From: Fragilaria radians | Taxonomy: Eukaryota; Bacillariophyta; Fragilariophyceae; Fragilariales; Fragilariaceae | Assembly (NCBI GenBank): GCA_900642245.1 | Contig: CAAAJI010000327.1 | Span: forward strand, 38,320-48,817 | DNA: 10,498 nucleotides | Direction of reading: 5' to 3' | Shown here: one piece after another, positions 1-7,835 of the stretch | How the letters are laid out: each line of letters begins with the position of its first letter | Position numbering within the stretch: position 1 is the stretch's first letter | Notes under the pieces: model-generated | What the model was told of the DNA's origin: nothing | What the model saw: the letters and a program-made list of their open reading frames with translations, nothing else | The model's database searches: none | Made by a program: the position numbers and the translations under genes

Positions 1-469
1 TTAGTGAGGTTTGAACGCACTAACCTCAAAATAGTTTACCGTAAGAATTATTTAAGGAAAGAGAAATATGTTTACTTAAACAGTTGGGTTAGACAATAAG
101 GTACAACATCAAAAATTCAACGCACTAACTAAACCTATAGGTTAGTTAATTAAGCTAATAGTGTGGTTAAAGCGGCCTATCGAAAATAGGGCTTACAAGT
201 GCCAAAGTGCACTCCAGATTCAATGGAAAGTTTAGTGATCAAGATTGAATCCTTGGAGGGATTGCATCAGTTGAGTTCTAGAACTAAAATGTATTATAAT
301 TAATCAAATTACACTTCTATCACCTATACAACATTATGATGCTTCTACAGACCTAATTGGTGGCATAGTACAGTATGAATTTATAGCATCTACTTGCTAT
401 TGAAAGAAGACAAAGATTACACCGTTTAAGGAGCTCTTTTGGAAGATTAAGATCCAGCAGAGAAAAGAG
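1..469. other. Non-coding leader, no gene recognised
   Basis: All frames are broken by stops and I recognise no protein family. Small structures are visible: an inverted repeat TGAGGTT (5-11) / AACCTCA (22-28); an 11-bp direct repeat AACGCACTAAC at 14-24 and 119-129; and a hairpin CCTAT-CGAAA-ATAGG at 176-190 preceded by GTGGTTAAAGCGG, which faintly recalls the D arm and anticodon arm of a tRNA-Ser. The last part, about 435-469, may be the decayed upstream end of the gag remnant that follows, but I cannot place it. Confidence 0.5.
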
Positions 470-793
470 ATGTTAAGTATGCATACAAAGATTCCAAGAG
501 TCAAGAAGTCGGGTCATTTGCTCCCTGTTCTCCCCCTGATTCCTCAGAAGACAACCAAGATAGAAGAAGAAAAAGGGAGGTTCATTGCATTTGACTTAAA
601 GACCAGGGTTGGACAACCTTCAGACGCCACCAAGTACAAGAAGTACGTCAGGAAGTTCAAAGAGGGCACTCTCCAGTAATGGATAGACATGCTGAGAGAC
701 TTGGAGGAGATTTGGACCCAGAATTCCATGGCGGGTGGCACTGATAGGGCCTCTAAAGTGAGAGCCTTGGTGCATGGAGAGAGCGCAGTTGCA
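470..793 (+). pseudogene. Ty3/Gypsy-type gag remnant
   Basis: This is one reading frame broken by a TAA at 677-679. The translation upstream of the stop contains FDLKTRVGQPSDATKYKKYV and downstream WIDMLRDLEEIWTQNSM followed by TDRASKVRALVHGES. I recognise this block as a gag-like (capsid) segment of LTR retrotransposons common in diatoms and other microalgae; that is recall, not a search. It is preceded by a lysine- and glutamate-rich stretch. In an intact element gag would form the cytoplasmic particle. Here the similarity ends near residue ESAVAY and the frame runs straight into an RT-tail sequence, so most of gag and nearly all of pol are missing. No ATG can be defended; the one at 470 is only the first in the open stretch. 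Confidence 0.6.
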
Positions 794-976
794 TACTCAG
801 GATATCTGGTTACAATTGCCGGAATTTCCCCACTTCATTCTAAGGTGGAAGCAATACAACATTTTTCTTTCATGGGAGGTTTTCAAATGATACTCCATAT
901 TCCTCTAAGTGTAAAAGCCAGTGGAAAACACAATCTGAAGCATTTTTATGGTCTGTATAGACTATGGATTAACTAA
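794..976 (+). pseudogene. Ty3/Gypsy-type RT tail fragment fused to gag remnant
   Basis: In the same frame as the gag remnant the protein continues with GYLVTIAGISPLHSKVEAIQ (800-859). This matches the pattern at the end of Ty3/Gypsy reverse transcriptases, where a GYxxTxxGI segment is followed by P, K and VEAI before the RNase H tether. About 35 unrecognised residues follow, up to a TAA at 974-976. The RT palm with its catalytic aspartates is absent. The simplest reading is one element that lost everything between mid-gag and the end of RT through a large deletion, although a junction of two elements would look the same. The motif is short, so the call is moderate. Confidence 0.45.
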
Positions 977-1474
977 TGTGAAAAGAATAGAGAGCTTACA
1001 TCTTGAGACTTAAGGAATTGATTTCATTATGAATTCACTATGAGATTTGATTTGGAGACATTGCACATGCCAAGCATCAATTTGGAATTGAAATTTGATT
1101 GGAAAAGGTGGGAATTGCGATCATGAAATGGTTTGCTACTTGATGCTTAAACATGCAGAGTATATGGAAATGAGTGAATTAGTCTTGAAAATTGCATGAT
1201 ATGAATATCAAGAGAATGAAATACTAGAGGAGGAAGTGTAGAAGTAATCAGCAAAAAAGTGACAAAAATAAGCATATGGAAGGGTAAATCCCATGACAAT
1301 AGTTGACTTAGAAGCATTTTTTATAATTGTGCATTAATAGAAGAGAATTGTCATTGCCTGATGAGGTGTAAATTATAGATTATTTCAGATTGTAAATGAG
1401 GACAAGTTATCTATGTTGAAATGTCGTCTAAAAACAAAGAACTACTACAAAGATAGAAAAGAAGCTTCAAAGGA
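977..1474. other. Gene-free stretch
   Basis: There are no long open frames and no recognisable protein motif on either strand. The sequence is AT-rich with many short purine runs. It could be further decay of the upstream Gypsy-type element or flanking DNA of element B; nothing in the sequence decides this. Confidence 0.5.
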
Positions 1475-1600
1475 TGTTCAAATTAAAGTTGTAGTAACTA
1501 GAATACTTCGCTTAAACTATCGCTAAAACAATGAAGTTCTCATCACTGTTCTCACAAAATAAATGTAGCAAATCCCTAATGGATAACCATAAACACACAT
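1475..1600 (-). repeat. Decayed 3' LTR of Copia element B
   Basis: Read on the minus strand this follows the end of B's RNase H gene, where a 3' LTR is expected, and it ends in AACA (1475-1478), fitting the usual ...CA end. It shares an exact 17-base core, TTAAACTATCGCTAAAA (1512-1528), and the block GTTCTCACA (1548-1556) with the solo LTR at 9898-10041. It also shares the TGTGAGAACAGTG-like block with the LTRs of element A. The inner edge, near 1600, cannot be fixed by eye because the sequence has diverged. Confidence 0.55.
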
Positions 1601-1658
1601 AAATATAACTGAACGTAAGGGATAACTTCAAGTTTCAATACTATACCGAAACGTTCAG

Positions 1659-2355
1659 TCACTGTACTCTCCAGTAGTATCTTCCAAAAAATTCTTTACG
1701 TGTTTCTCATAAATCTCTTGTGTGACGTTTTTCGTAAAAATATCGGAATCATTCTCCATGGATATGACAAATTCAATATTGATGATTCCGTCTTCCACAT
1801 TCTCACGGATCTCACGCCAGATGAGGAATTTTGCGACATAAACATTGCACCAATATTGTCAGTAGTTTTCACAATTATTGGAAGTTCAATATCAATTCTA
1901 ATCCCTTGCAGTAAGTCATAGATGAATTTGATTTCCTTTACTGCCTCTGAAATGGCAACATATTCTGCCTAACTACTTAAAAGAGTTACACCTTTTTGAG
2001 CCGTTGATCTCCAGCAAGCAGGAATATTCATTAAGTAGATGATGAAACCGGTCACACTGATTCTAGTCTCTGAATCTCCCGCCCAATAATTATCACAAAA
2101 TATGCGGAGACTCCAATTTTGGAGTTTTCTTTCTGGTTGAACTCTGAGACTAACATTTTTGGTATCAATGACGAATTTAATCACTTGCAGCATCTCAAGG
2201 TAAGTGCCCATTGTTGCTTTGTCCATACACTTAGACAGTTCTCCAACCACATTGCATAAATCAGGTCTAGAATATTTTGCAAGATAAAGAAGCATTCCTA
2301 CTCCAGAACGGTATCGGCTTTGCAAATTCCCATCAATGGCATCATCCTCATCTAT
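1659..2355 (-). pseudogene. Copia element B: end of RT and RNase H (broken)
   Basis: The minus-strand translation runs through SRYRSGVGMLLYLAKYSRPDL and SKCMDKATMGTYLEM, then WAGDSETRISVTGFI, IPACWRSTAQKGVTLLSS and AEYVAISEAVKEIKF, ending with ENDSDIFTKNV and KHVKNFLED before a TGA at 1659-1661. This is the connection and RNase H region of a Copia Pol and parallels element A's segment at about 5750-6713. Damage: an in-frame TAG (1969-1971) just before AEYVA, and a small deletion with frame change near 1808-1812 that removes the stretch corresponding to HVDTRYHF in A. The first RNase H motif reads FCDNYWAGD where A has YCDSDWAGD. The upstream coding part is cut at 2355 by the left LTR of element A and resumes at 6907. 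Confidence 0.85.
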
Positions 2356-2526
2356 TGGATTGCATCACCAATATTCTTTACTTTTAGGGTTACTTTAGTT
2401 TATGGAAGATTAAGCGAGGATATTTATTATATGTGAGAACAGTGAAGAGAAGACATCCTAGTTAGTGATAGAAGTAATTAATTACTTTAAAGGATTACAA
2501 TTAAAGTGTGAAGAGGCTCTCTAACA
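2356..2526 (+). repeat. 5' LTR of Copia element A
   Basis: It begins TGGATTGCATC and ends CTCTAACA, the canonical TG...CA ends. It matches 6736-6906 over its full 171 bp with seven substitutions and no gaps by direct comparison, about 96% identity. The differences cluster around the GTTAG(TG/CA)ATAGAA(GT/CA)AATTA stretch. It should carry the element's promoter, but I cannot point to a convincing core promoter. Confidence 0.95.
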
Positions 2527-2620
2527 CGTTTAAACGCGAGGTACACATTAGGAGTCCTTTTCTTTTGTGCTTATTGTCGTTTGTTGATAAATTTATTGTT
2601 TGTTTAATACTTGCATCAAT
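2527..2620 (+). promoter_or_regulatory. 5' leader of element A with expected primer-binding region
   Basis: The minus-strand primer-binding site should start at or just after 2527. The sequence does not begin with the TGG expected for pairing with a tRNA 3' CCA end. Instead a perfect 10-bp palindrome, CGTTTAAACG (2527-2536), directly abuts the LTR, followed by CGAGGTACACATTAGG. Some Copia elements prime from an internal part of initiator tRNA; which tRNA applies here cannot be read from the window. Confidence 0.4.
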
Positions 2621-3482
2621 ATGTCTGATTTAAGCACTATTAGAGTTCTAAATTTCTTGGGAAGAAAAGAAGAATGGCCGAGGGGTTAGGGGTCAGAGGA
2701 CCTGGAGTGAGAAATTCCTAGCCAAGGCAAAGCGTTCTGGAATCAAGGATGTCTTGTTGGGTAAGTTACAGCTCCCAAAGACTTAAGAAGAGTTGGAGGA
2801 GAAATCAGAAGAAGGAAGAAGAATGATGAAAAAATGCTGACTTGAACGAGTTGGCGTTTTCAGAATTAATACTATGCATTGACGTAAGCAACAGTAGTGG
2901 AAAAACTGCTTTTGGAATTTTAAAAAGTTGCAAGGTGAAGGATTATGAAGATGGGAATGCAATCTATGCCTGGGAGAAGCTCAAGAAGAAGTTTGACCCA
3001 GTATCTGCACCTACATTAGTGAAGACAGAGAGAATGTTCAGAGAAAGCAAGCTTGGTAGAAATGAAGACCCTGAAATTTGGATTAATAATTTAGAGGATC
3101 TACGAGTAAAATTGGAAGTTATGGGCTCAAATATGACTGATGAGCAGTTTCTTATTCAAGTTTTGAACAGTTTAACTAATGACTACGAGTTGCAAATGAC
3201 GCTCATGTAGAAGCGTATTGGAAATAAGGAGAATCAGCTTTCAATTGATGAGCTTAAAGAAGACCTTAATTTGAGATATGAAAGACTGAATCTACAAGGA
3301 ATGATGATTATGGCGAGGAGAAGGCGCTGCTTGTAACGCAATTCAAAGGTCAATGTCGAAAATGCGGAAAGTTAGGTCACAAGTCAGCACAGTGCAAGTC
3401 CAAGGCGGTCCTTGACAAAGACAGGCAAATCATCTGCAATTGGTGCAAGAAATCAGGCCACCTTAAATCTCAGTGCTTCAAA
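2621..3482 (+). pseudogene. Element A gag (broken): capsid region and two zinc knuckles
   Basis: The likely start is ATG 2621 (MSDLSTIRVLNF), the first ATG after the LTR leader, in frame with EEWP, a usual start for Copia gag. Stops at 2687-2689, 2784-2786 and 3208-3210 and frame changes near 2690-2703, 2833 and 3290 break it. The middle part (2842-3207) contains YAWEKLKKKFDP, RMFRESKLG and MTDEQFLIQVLNSLTNDYE, the pattern of the Copia capsid (gag-polypeptide/UBN2) domain. The end has two CX2CX4HX4C zinc knuckles: CRKCGKLGHKSAQC (3354-3395) and CNWCKKSGHLKSQC (3435-3476), both with all ligands, which bind the element RNA in family members. The knuckles read continuously into the protease segment, as usual for a single gag-pol frame. 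Confidence 0.88.
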
Positions 3483-3840
3483 TTGTTGAGAAAGAACCAG
3501 AATCAAGCTGAAGGCAATCAAGGTGGAACAAGAAATGGGATTGCAGGATCTGCTGCGGATGTAGTTTTAACTACAATGACTGCCAATGACGGAATTGACA
3601 GCAAAATTTGGATTGGAGACAGTGGCGCTTCATGCCACTATTGCAATAGTGAGGAAGGTCTGTACAACTACACTACTGTTTCGGAGGAGAAAACGGTTGG
3701 TAACGTCAACAAGATGCTCGCAAAGAAGGTTGGAAGCTTGCATGGTCCAACAGAAAAATGGAGAAACATTTGTTGTCCTACTCAAGGACGTAAAATTTTG
3801 TACCAGAGCTAGGGGCAAATCTTTTTAGTATCAACAAGGC
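3483..3840 (+). pseudogene. Element A protease (broken)
   Basis: The frame continues from the zinc knuckles into a serine- and asparagine-containing linker and then WIGDSGASCHYCN. The aspartic protease triad-like motif D-S-G has its catalytic Asp at 3618-3620. In family members the dimeric protease cuts the Gag-Pol polyprotein inside the particle. Downstream, TVGNVNKMLAKKVGSL and, in another frame, NGETFVVLLKDVKF are the expected later protease strands, followed in a third frame by VPELGANLFSINKAL, the usual bridge to integrase. The frame changes lie near 3745 and 3800, so about 100 residues of protease are spread over three frames. The catalytic motif itself is intact. Confidence 0.85.
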
Positions 3841-3841
3841 T

Positions 3842-4930
3842 TTGAAGAATGGGTTTAATCTTGGTAATGAAGATGTTGTTATGACGTTAATGAAAGGAAA
3901 TACAACATTATATTTTGACAGAATGCTGAAAACCAAAAATGGATTTGTGTCGGGAATCAAGTTGCTACCAATTCTTGGAAATAATATTGCAACCACTGCA
4001 GTTGAGGCAAGCAAGGTCAAGCCCAAGATTAACATCAACAATCTACATAAAATTTTGGGTCACGGTGGCGAGGTTGCAACCAGCTTCACAGGAAAAAGCT
4101 TTGGATATGATGTAATGGGCGATTACAAGAGTTGTGAAGCCTGTTCAGTTGCTAAGGCAAGACAAAAGAACATCAACAAGGACTGGAAACGCAGCAGTAT
4201 TACTCCTGGAGAAAGGCTCTACGTGGATATTAGCTCAATCAAGGGAAAAAGCTATGGAGGATCGAAATTTTGGGCGTTAGTTGTCAATGACTACTCAGGC
4301 CACTGTTGGAGCTACTTCCTAAAGCAAAAGAGTGACTTAAAGACTACATTGATTGGACTACTTGATGAGTTGGAAAATTCGAACAAGACTGTCAAGTTTT
4401 TAAGGTTAGATGATGCTGGAGAAATTTTGCACTGGAAAAGGCATGTAAGCAACACCATCTTGGGTTGCAGTTTGAGTTTAGTGGGCCAAGAACCCCTCAG
4501 AGAAATGGCAAAGTAGAGAGGAAGTTTCAAACCCTCTACGGAAGAATCAGGGCTATGTTTAATGACTCGGAAATTGTGGACAAAATTCGAGACGGACTTT
4601 GGGCAGAATGCGCATCTACAGCGTCATTTTATGAAAATAGAATTGTCAACAAGACAACACAACAATCACCATTGCAACTGATGTACAACAAACAGTTCAA
4701 AGGGAGTAAAAACCTCAAAACCTTTGGCGAAATGTGTGTTGTGACGACAAAAAAGGCAATTCAAGGAAAATTGAATGACAGAGGGACTGTCGGTTTGTTT
4801 GTTGGATATCCTGATAATCATGCAGATGATGTTTACAGGATATTCAACATTAAGACCAAACAAATCATCAAGTCAAGAGATTTAGTTTGGCTTAATTTGA
4901 GTTATGGAAATTGGAAATCAAAAAATAACA
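3842..4930 (+). pseudogene. Element A integrase (frameshifted)
   Basis: The zinc-binding end is recognisable as LHKILGHGG and SCEACSVAKARQKN. The catalytic core follows: first Asp in LYVDISSIKGKSYGG (codon 4226-4228), second in LRLDDAGE (4409-4411), and Glu in GKVERKFQTL (4516-4518). All three DDE residues are present, but the frame shifts by one base near 4422, between the second Asp and the Glu, so they are not on one protein. After the core come LWAECASTASFYENRIVNK and GTVGLFVGYPDNHADDVYRI, the conserved C-terminal blocks of Copia integrase, then an acidic linker (about 4945-5030) toward RT. In the family this enzyme inserts the cDNA into chromosomes. Confidence 0.9.
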
Positions 4931-5229
4931 ATCAACAACCTCCAGATGATGACAACACTTTGGATACAGAAGCTATGGAAGAAGACGCTAGTGAATTAGC
5001 TGAGGCAGAGGATGCAACTCTTGATGAGGCTCAAATCAGAAAGCAAAACAAAGCTTTAAAACAAATTTCAAAGTTCAAAAGTTGGTTTAATCCCGATCCG
5101 TCAAAATTCCTGGAAATGCAAAAGTTGGGTAGGGAAATGATCGTTGAAACAGCAGATTTTGTATTTAATATGGTAGACCTTGTCAAGGACCCAGAGAGTT
5201 TTGATGACGCATATAATCACCCTGAAGCC

Positions 5230-5861
5230 GACAAGAAAATTATGTGGCGCCGCGCAATTTCGAAGGAATTCCAAGAAATGAAAGCCAAAGGAGTTTGGGA
5301 GAAATTTCAGAAGTCGGAGATTCCCGACGGACGAAACAGTATCAAAAATAAGTTGGTTTTTAAAACCAAACGTAACGGAATATTTCAAGCGCAGTTAGTG
5401 GCATATGGCTACAGTCAAATTCCTGGAGTGGATTTTCAGGAAAGTTATGCACCGGTTATCAACGATGTGACATTCCGAATTCTTTTGGTCACAATGTTAA
5501 CCTGGAATTTAGTCGAAAAAGTGATCGATTTCAAAACGGCGTTCCTTCATGGCAATCTCAAGGAAACAATCATCATGGAGATACCGAAGGATATGGATTC
5601 AAATCAATAAAGCAACCAAAACTACCTACATCATGCAACCACATCTAATCAAAAGTTAAATTGATAAATTTGGAGAAGAAGTCGAAGATTTATGCAATTA
5701 TGGAACCCCTGGCACGCCACAATTCAAGATTGTAAGGCCAGATGATGCAGACAAGGTGGATGCGGCAATGCAATCAAAATACACGTCTGGAGTTGGAATG
5801 CTTCTGTACCTCATCAAGTATTCAAGACCAGACTTGGCAAATGTGGTAACTCTCAAAATGC
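5230..5861 (+). pseudogene. Element A reverse transcriptase with large internal deletion
   Basis: RT starts with WRRAISKEFQEMKAKGVWE and continues through LVFKTKRNGIFQAQLVAYG, YSQIPGVDFQESYAPV and VIDFKTAFLHGNLKE, where the Asp codon 5527-5529 is the first catalytic residue of the family. The frame ends at TAA 5608-5610. From about 5613, in another frame, the protein resumes at YIMQPHLIK, GTPGTPQFKIVRP and SGVGMLLYLIKYSRPDL, which belong after the catalytic core. The intervening palm, including YVDD, is missing; from memory of family lengths this is roughly 100 residues. A further TAA lies at 5657-5659 and a small deletion with frame change at about 5850. The enzyme would copy element RNA in the particle; this copy cannot. 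Confidence 0.88.
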
Positions 5862-6025
5862 ATGGATGGTGCAAGTTTAGCAGCCTATAAGGAGATGCAG
5901 AGAGTCATTAAGTTTGTATTGGATACTAGGATGTACTGCTTAAAGCTACAACAAAGACATGAGAGTGAGAAATGGGACTTGGTATCGTATTGTGACAGTG
6001 ATTGGGCAGGAGATCCTGAATCAAG

Positions 6026-6274
6026 TATGAGAATCTATATTCAGTCTAACTTCTATTAATGGTAAGTAACAAGCGGTAGCAGTGGGATTCAAACCCACAA
6101 CGGCACAGAAAAGATGATTTTCTGAAACCACTTACAGTAATTACCGGTTACTGCTGACTCCTGTCATATGAACACTTATATGCTACTGCCCATTTCTAGT
6201 AGTTGTACCGTTGTACAAATGACTGATGAATTTTGGTTCTCTAGTGTGATAGGTTGACTCTATCTATTTCTTAT
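6026..6274 (-). mobile_element. Short tRNA-like (SINE-like) insertion, copy 1
   Basis: This 249-bp insert interrupts A's RNase H frame and is flanked by the 6-bp direct repeat ATCAAG (6020-6025 and 6275-6280), a target duplication. Removing it with one ATCAAG restores the reading frame (DPE then SRISVTGF), which fixes both ends. It has no coding capacity. Its minus strand contains a tRNA-like core (6075-6187) with an exact-length relative at 10092-10204, and the upstream arm (6190-6274) matches 9839-9897 and 10071-10091. I see no LTRs, clear terminal inverted repeats or A-tail. It is best called a non-autonomous retroposon, probably tRNA-derived, of unknown family. Confidence 0.8.
6075..6187 (-). 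ncRNA. tRNA-like core of SINE-like copy 1
   Basis: On the minus strand the ends pair as a 7-nt acceptor-like stem, AGTAGCA with TGCTACC (6 of 7 pairs). Inside are a perfect T-arm (GTGGG-TTTGAAT-CCCAC, 6082-6098) with a B-box-like GGTTTGAATCC, a 7-bp hairpin CAGAAAA-TCATC-TTTTCTG (6106-6124) in the place of a long variable arm, and a 6-bp hairpin with 7-nt loop CAGTAA-CCGGTAA-TTACTG (6135-6153) in the anticodon-arm position. At 113 nt it is longer than a Ser/Leu tRNA, the D arm is weak and the loop lacks U33, so it is not a working tRNA gene. Confidence 0.5.
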
Positions 6275-6718
6275 ATCAAGAATCAGTGTCACTGGATTCA
6301 TTATGTATTTGCTTGGAGTCCCAATCTGCTGGAGATCCAAGGCTCAGAAGGGTGTTACATTGTCAAGCAGCAAAGCTGAATATGTGGCAATGTCGGAGGC
6401 GGTAAAAGAAATCCGTTTTATCTTTTATTTGTTGAGGAGTATGTTCATTGAAGTGACGCTCCCAATTATTGTGAGGTGTGATAATGTAGGGGCAATTTTT
6501 ATGGCCGAGAATTCAAGTTCTGGAGTTTGCACCCGACATGTCGACACCAGGTATCATTTTGTTCGGGAACACATTGTTGATGATTTCATCAAAATTGTTT
6601 TTGTTAAATCCTGTGAGAACGATGCTGATCTGTTTACTAAAAATGTGAGTAAGGATACTTATACGAAACACGTAAGTAATTTCTTAGGGAAGATGGAAGA
6701 TTCAAATGGCTGAATATT

Positions 6719-6732
6719 GGAGATAGGTAGGG
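6719..6732 (+). promoter_or_regulatory. Polypurine tract of element A
   Basis: GGAGATAGGTAGGG lies between the stop of pol (6713) and the right LTR (6736). A purine run just upstream of the 3' LTR is where plus-strand cDNA synthesis starts in LTR retrotransposons. It is interrupted by two T residues, so it is an imperfect tract. Confidence 0.6.
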
Positions 6733-6735
6733 TAT

Positions 6736-6906
6736 TGGATTGCATCACCAATATTCTTTACTTTTAGGGTTACTTTAGTTTATGGAAGATTAAGCAAGGA
6801 TATTTATTATATGTGAGAACAGTGAAGAGAAGACATCCTAGTTAGCAATAGAACAAATTAATTATTTTAAAGGATTACAATTAAAGTGTAAAGAGGCTCT
6901 CTAACA
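6736..6906 (+). repeat. 3' LTR of Copia element A
   Basis: It matches the 5' LTR over 171 bp with seven substitutions and has the same TG...CA ends. The base after it, 6907, begins the resumed sequence of element B on the minus strand. Transcript 3' ends would normally form here, but no specific signal can be identified. Confidence 0.95.
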
Positions 6907-7835
6907 ATTATCACTAGGGCGAAAAATTTAAAACCTTGGAGTTCCAGGTGTTATATAAACTCTGTTCTTCTCAATTTCCTCTCTGAATTTAGCTTGCAAG
7001 TTGTTGATTAAATGGGGTTGGAGGATCAAAATTAGATTCATATTTTTGTCCTCAATCACCCGACAGCATAAATAATCTTTGAGATTATTTTCGATTCTTA
7101 AATTGAATCTATTCTCCTTTAACTCAACAATCAACTGATTTATCTGGGGTTCCTTCCCAATCACCAAGCAGTAGATTCCAATGATTAAAATGTCTTTCTG
7201 GCTCCATTTTCTACAATAAACACGGATCAGACTTGTTTTCCTAAAATCCAATTGATTTTAGATTAGAAATTAACTTTTTATAAAATTCTCTTTCACTTTG
7301 AACAAGTCCATAGATAGCTAGTAATAAACAATCATTAGGATTAGAATTCTACCTTCAGGAATATTCATGTAGATTTCCTCCTGTAAATCTCCATCTAAGA
7401 AAGGCTGTCTCTACATCAACAATACACGCCTTTCGATTCCAAATTAGTTTCGAAATCAACATGATTCAAAAACTAATGTTGTTGATAAACGGAGCAAAGC
7501 TTTTTCATTAACGTCAATTCCAGGAATTTGACTGTAACCACAAGCAACTAACCTTGCTCTAAAGACTCCATTCCTCTTGATCTTAAAGATCCATTTGCAC
7601 TTAATAGTTCTTCAATTCTTTGGGATATCTTCCATCTTGATAATTTCACACAATTTCTTCTTATTCATCTCATCAAATTCTTTGTTAATTGCCGCTTGCC
7701 AATTTTCTCTAATCTTACGATCTTTGTGATTCCATGCTTGATTAATGGAGGTAGGTTCTTTATTGATTACCCTCCCAGTAAATAATGCAACATTTGCCTG
7801 ATCAAAACTCAAACTTAATACCGTAACCTTTAGAT
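6907..7835 (-). pseudogene. Copia element B reverse transcriptase (broken, VDD lost)
   Basis: On the minus strand the frame begins at SFDQANVALFTGRVINKEP, then AWNHKDRKIRENWQAAINKE, KCKWIFKIKRNGVFRARLVA, CGYSQIPGID, VDVETAFL, EEIYMNIPEG, IYGLVQSEREFYKKL, LKENRFNLRIENNLKDYLCC and ILQPHLINNL, ending at ITPGTPRF near 6928 and KIFRPSDN at 6907. These are the RT blocks of Copia elements in order, spread over all three frames with several stops. The catalytic YVDDCLVIG is reduced to IYCLVIG (junction 7170/7171), as if exactly the codons for VDD were deleted. The coding text continues at 2355 beyond the inserted element A. At the upstream end RT abuts integrase directly, with the integrase C-terminal half missing. 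Confidence 0.87.

Larger units (their letters stand above)
5862..6713 (+). pseudogene. Element A RNase H split by a tRNA-like insertion
   Basis: The first part (5862-6025) encodes AAYKEMQRVIKFVLDTRMY and SYCDSDWAGDPES. The insertion at 6026-6274 interrupts it. The frame then resumes at SRISVTGFIMYLLGVPICWR, with SSSKAEYVAMSEAVKEI (Glu codon 6378-6380), RCDNVGAIFMAENSSS (Asp 6480-6482), RHVDTRYHFVREHIV and DLFTKNVSKDTYTKHV, ending at TGA 6711-6713. The typical acidic residues of Copia RNase H are therefore all present, and the part after the insertion is open to its natural stop. RNase H removes the RNA strand during cDNA synthesis. Apart from the insertion this is the best preserved section of A. 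Confidence 0.9.
2356..6906 (+). mobile_element. Copia LTR retrotransposon A, full length, defective
   Basis: Two direct 171-bp LTRs (2356-2526 and 6736-6906) bound an interior with gag, protease, integrase, RT and RNase H remnants in the Ty1/Copia order, integrase before RT. The interior has several stops and frameshifts, an RT deletion and a 249-bp tRNA-like insertion, so the copy cannot be autonomous. A sits inside the older, oppositely oriented element B: B's coding sequence breaks at 2355 and resumes at 6907. The expected 5-bp target duplication is imperfect (TCTAT at 2351-2355, ATTAT at 6907-6911). The protein motifs look like diatom-type Copia elements; that assignment is from recall. 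Confidence 0.93.

Noticed and set aside
1700..1921. 73-residue open frame on the plus strand
   Set aside because: It is the antisense of B's RNase H remnant, whose minus-strand translation has clear family motifs.
3630..4041. Minus-strand open frames of 62 and 87 residues
   Set aside because: They are shadows of A's protease and integrase coding strand, with hydrophobic but meaningless translations.
4312..5388. Minus-strand open frames opposite A's integrase and RT
   Set aside because: The plus strand carries continuous Copia motifs here; the antisense frames have no family signal.
6026..6274. Terminal inverted repeats that would make the insert a MITE
   Set aside because: The ends (TATGAGAATC and TTTCTTAT) are only loosely complementary, below what I would accept as inverted repeats.
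2356..6906. Retrovirus with an envelope gene
   Set aside because: Integrase precedes RT, as in Copia, and nothing between RNase H and the 3' LTR could encode an envelope (only 22 bases).
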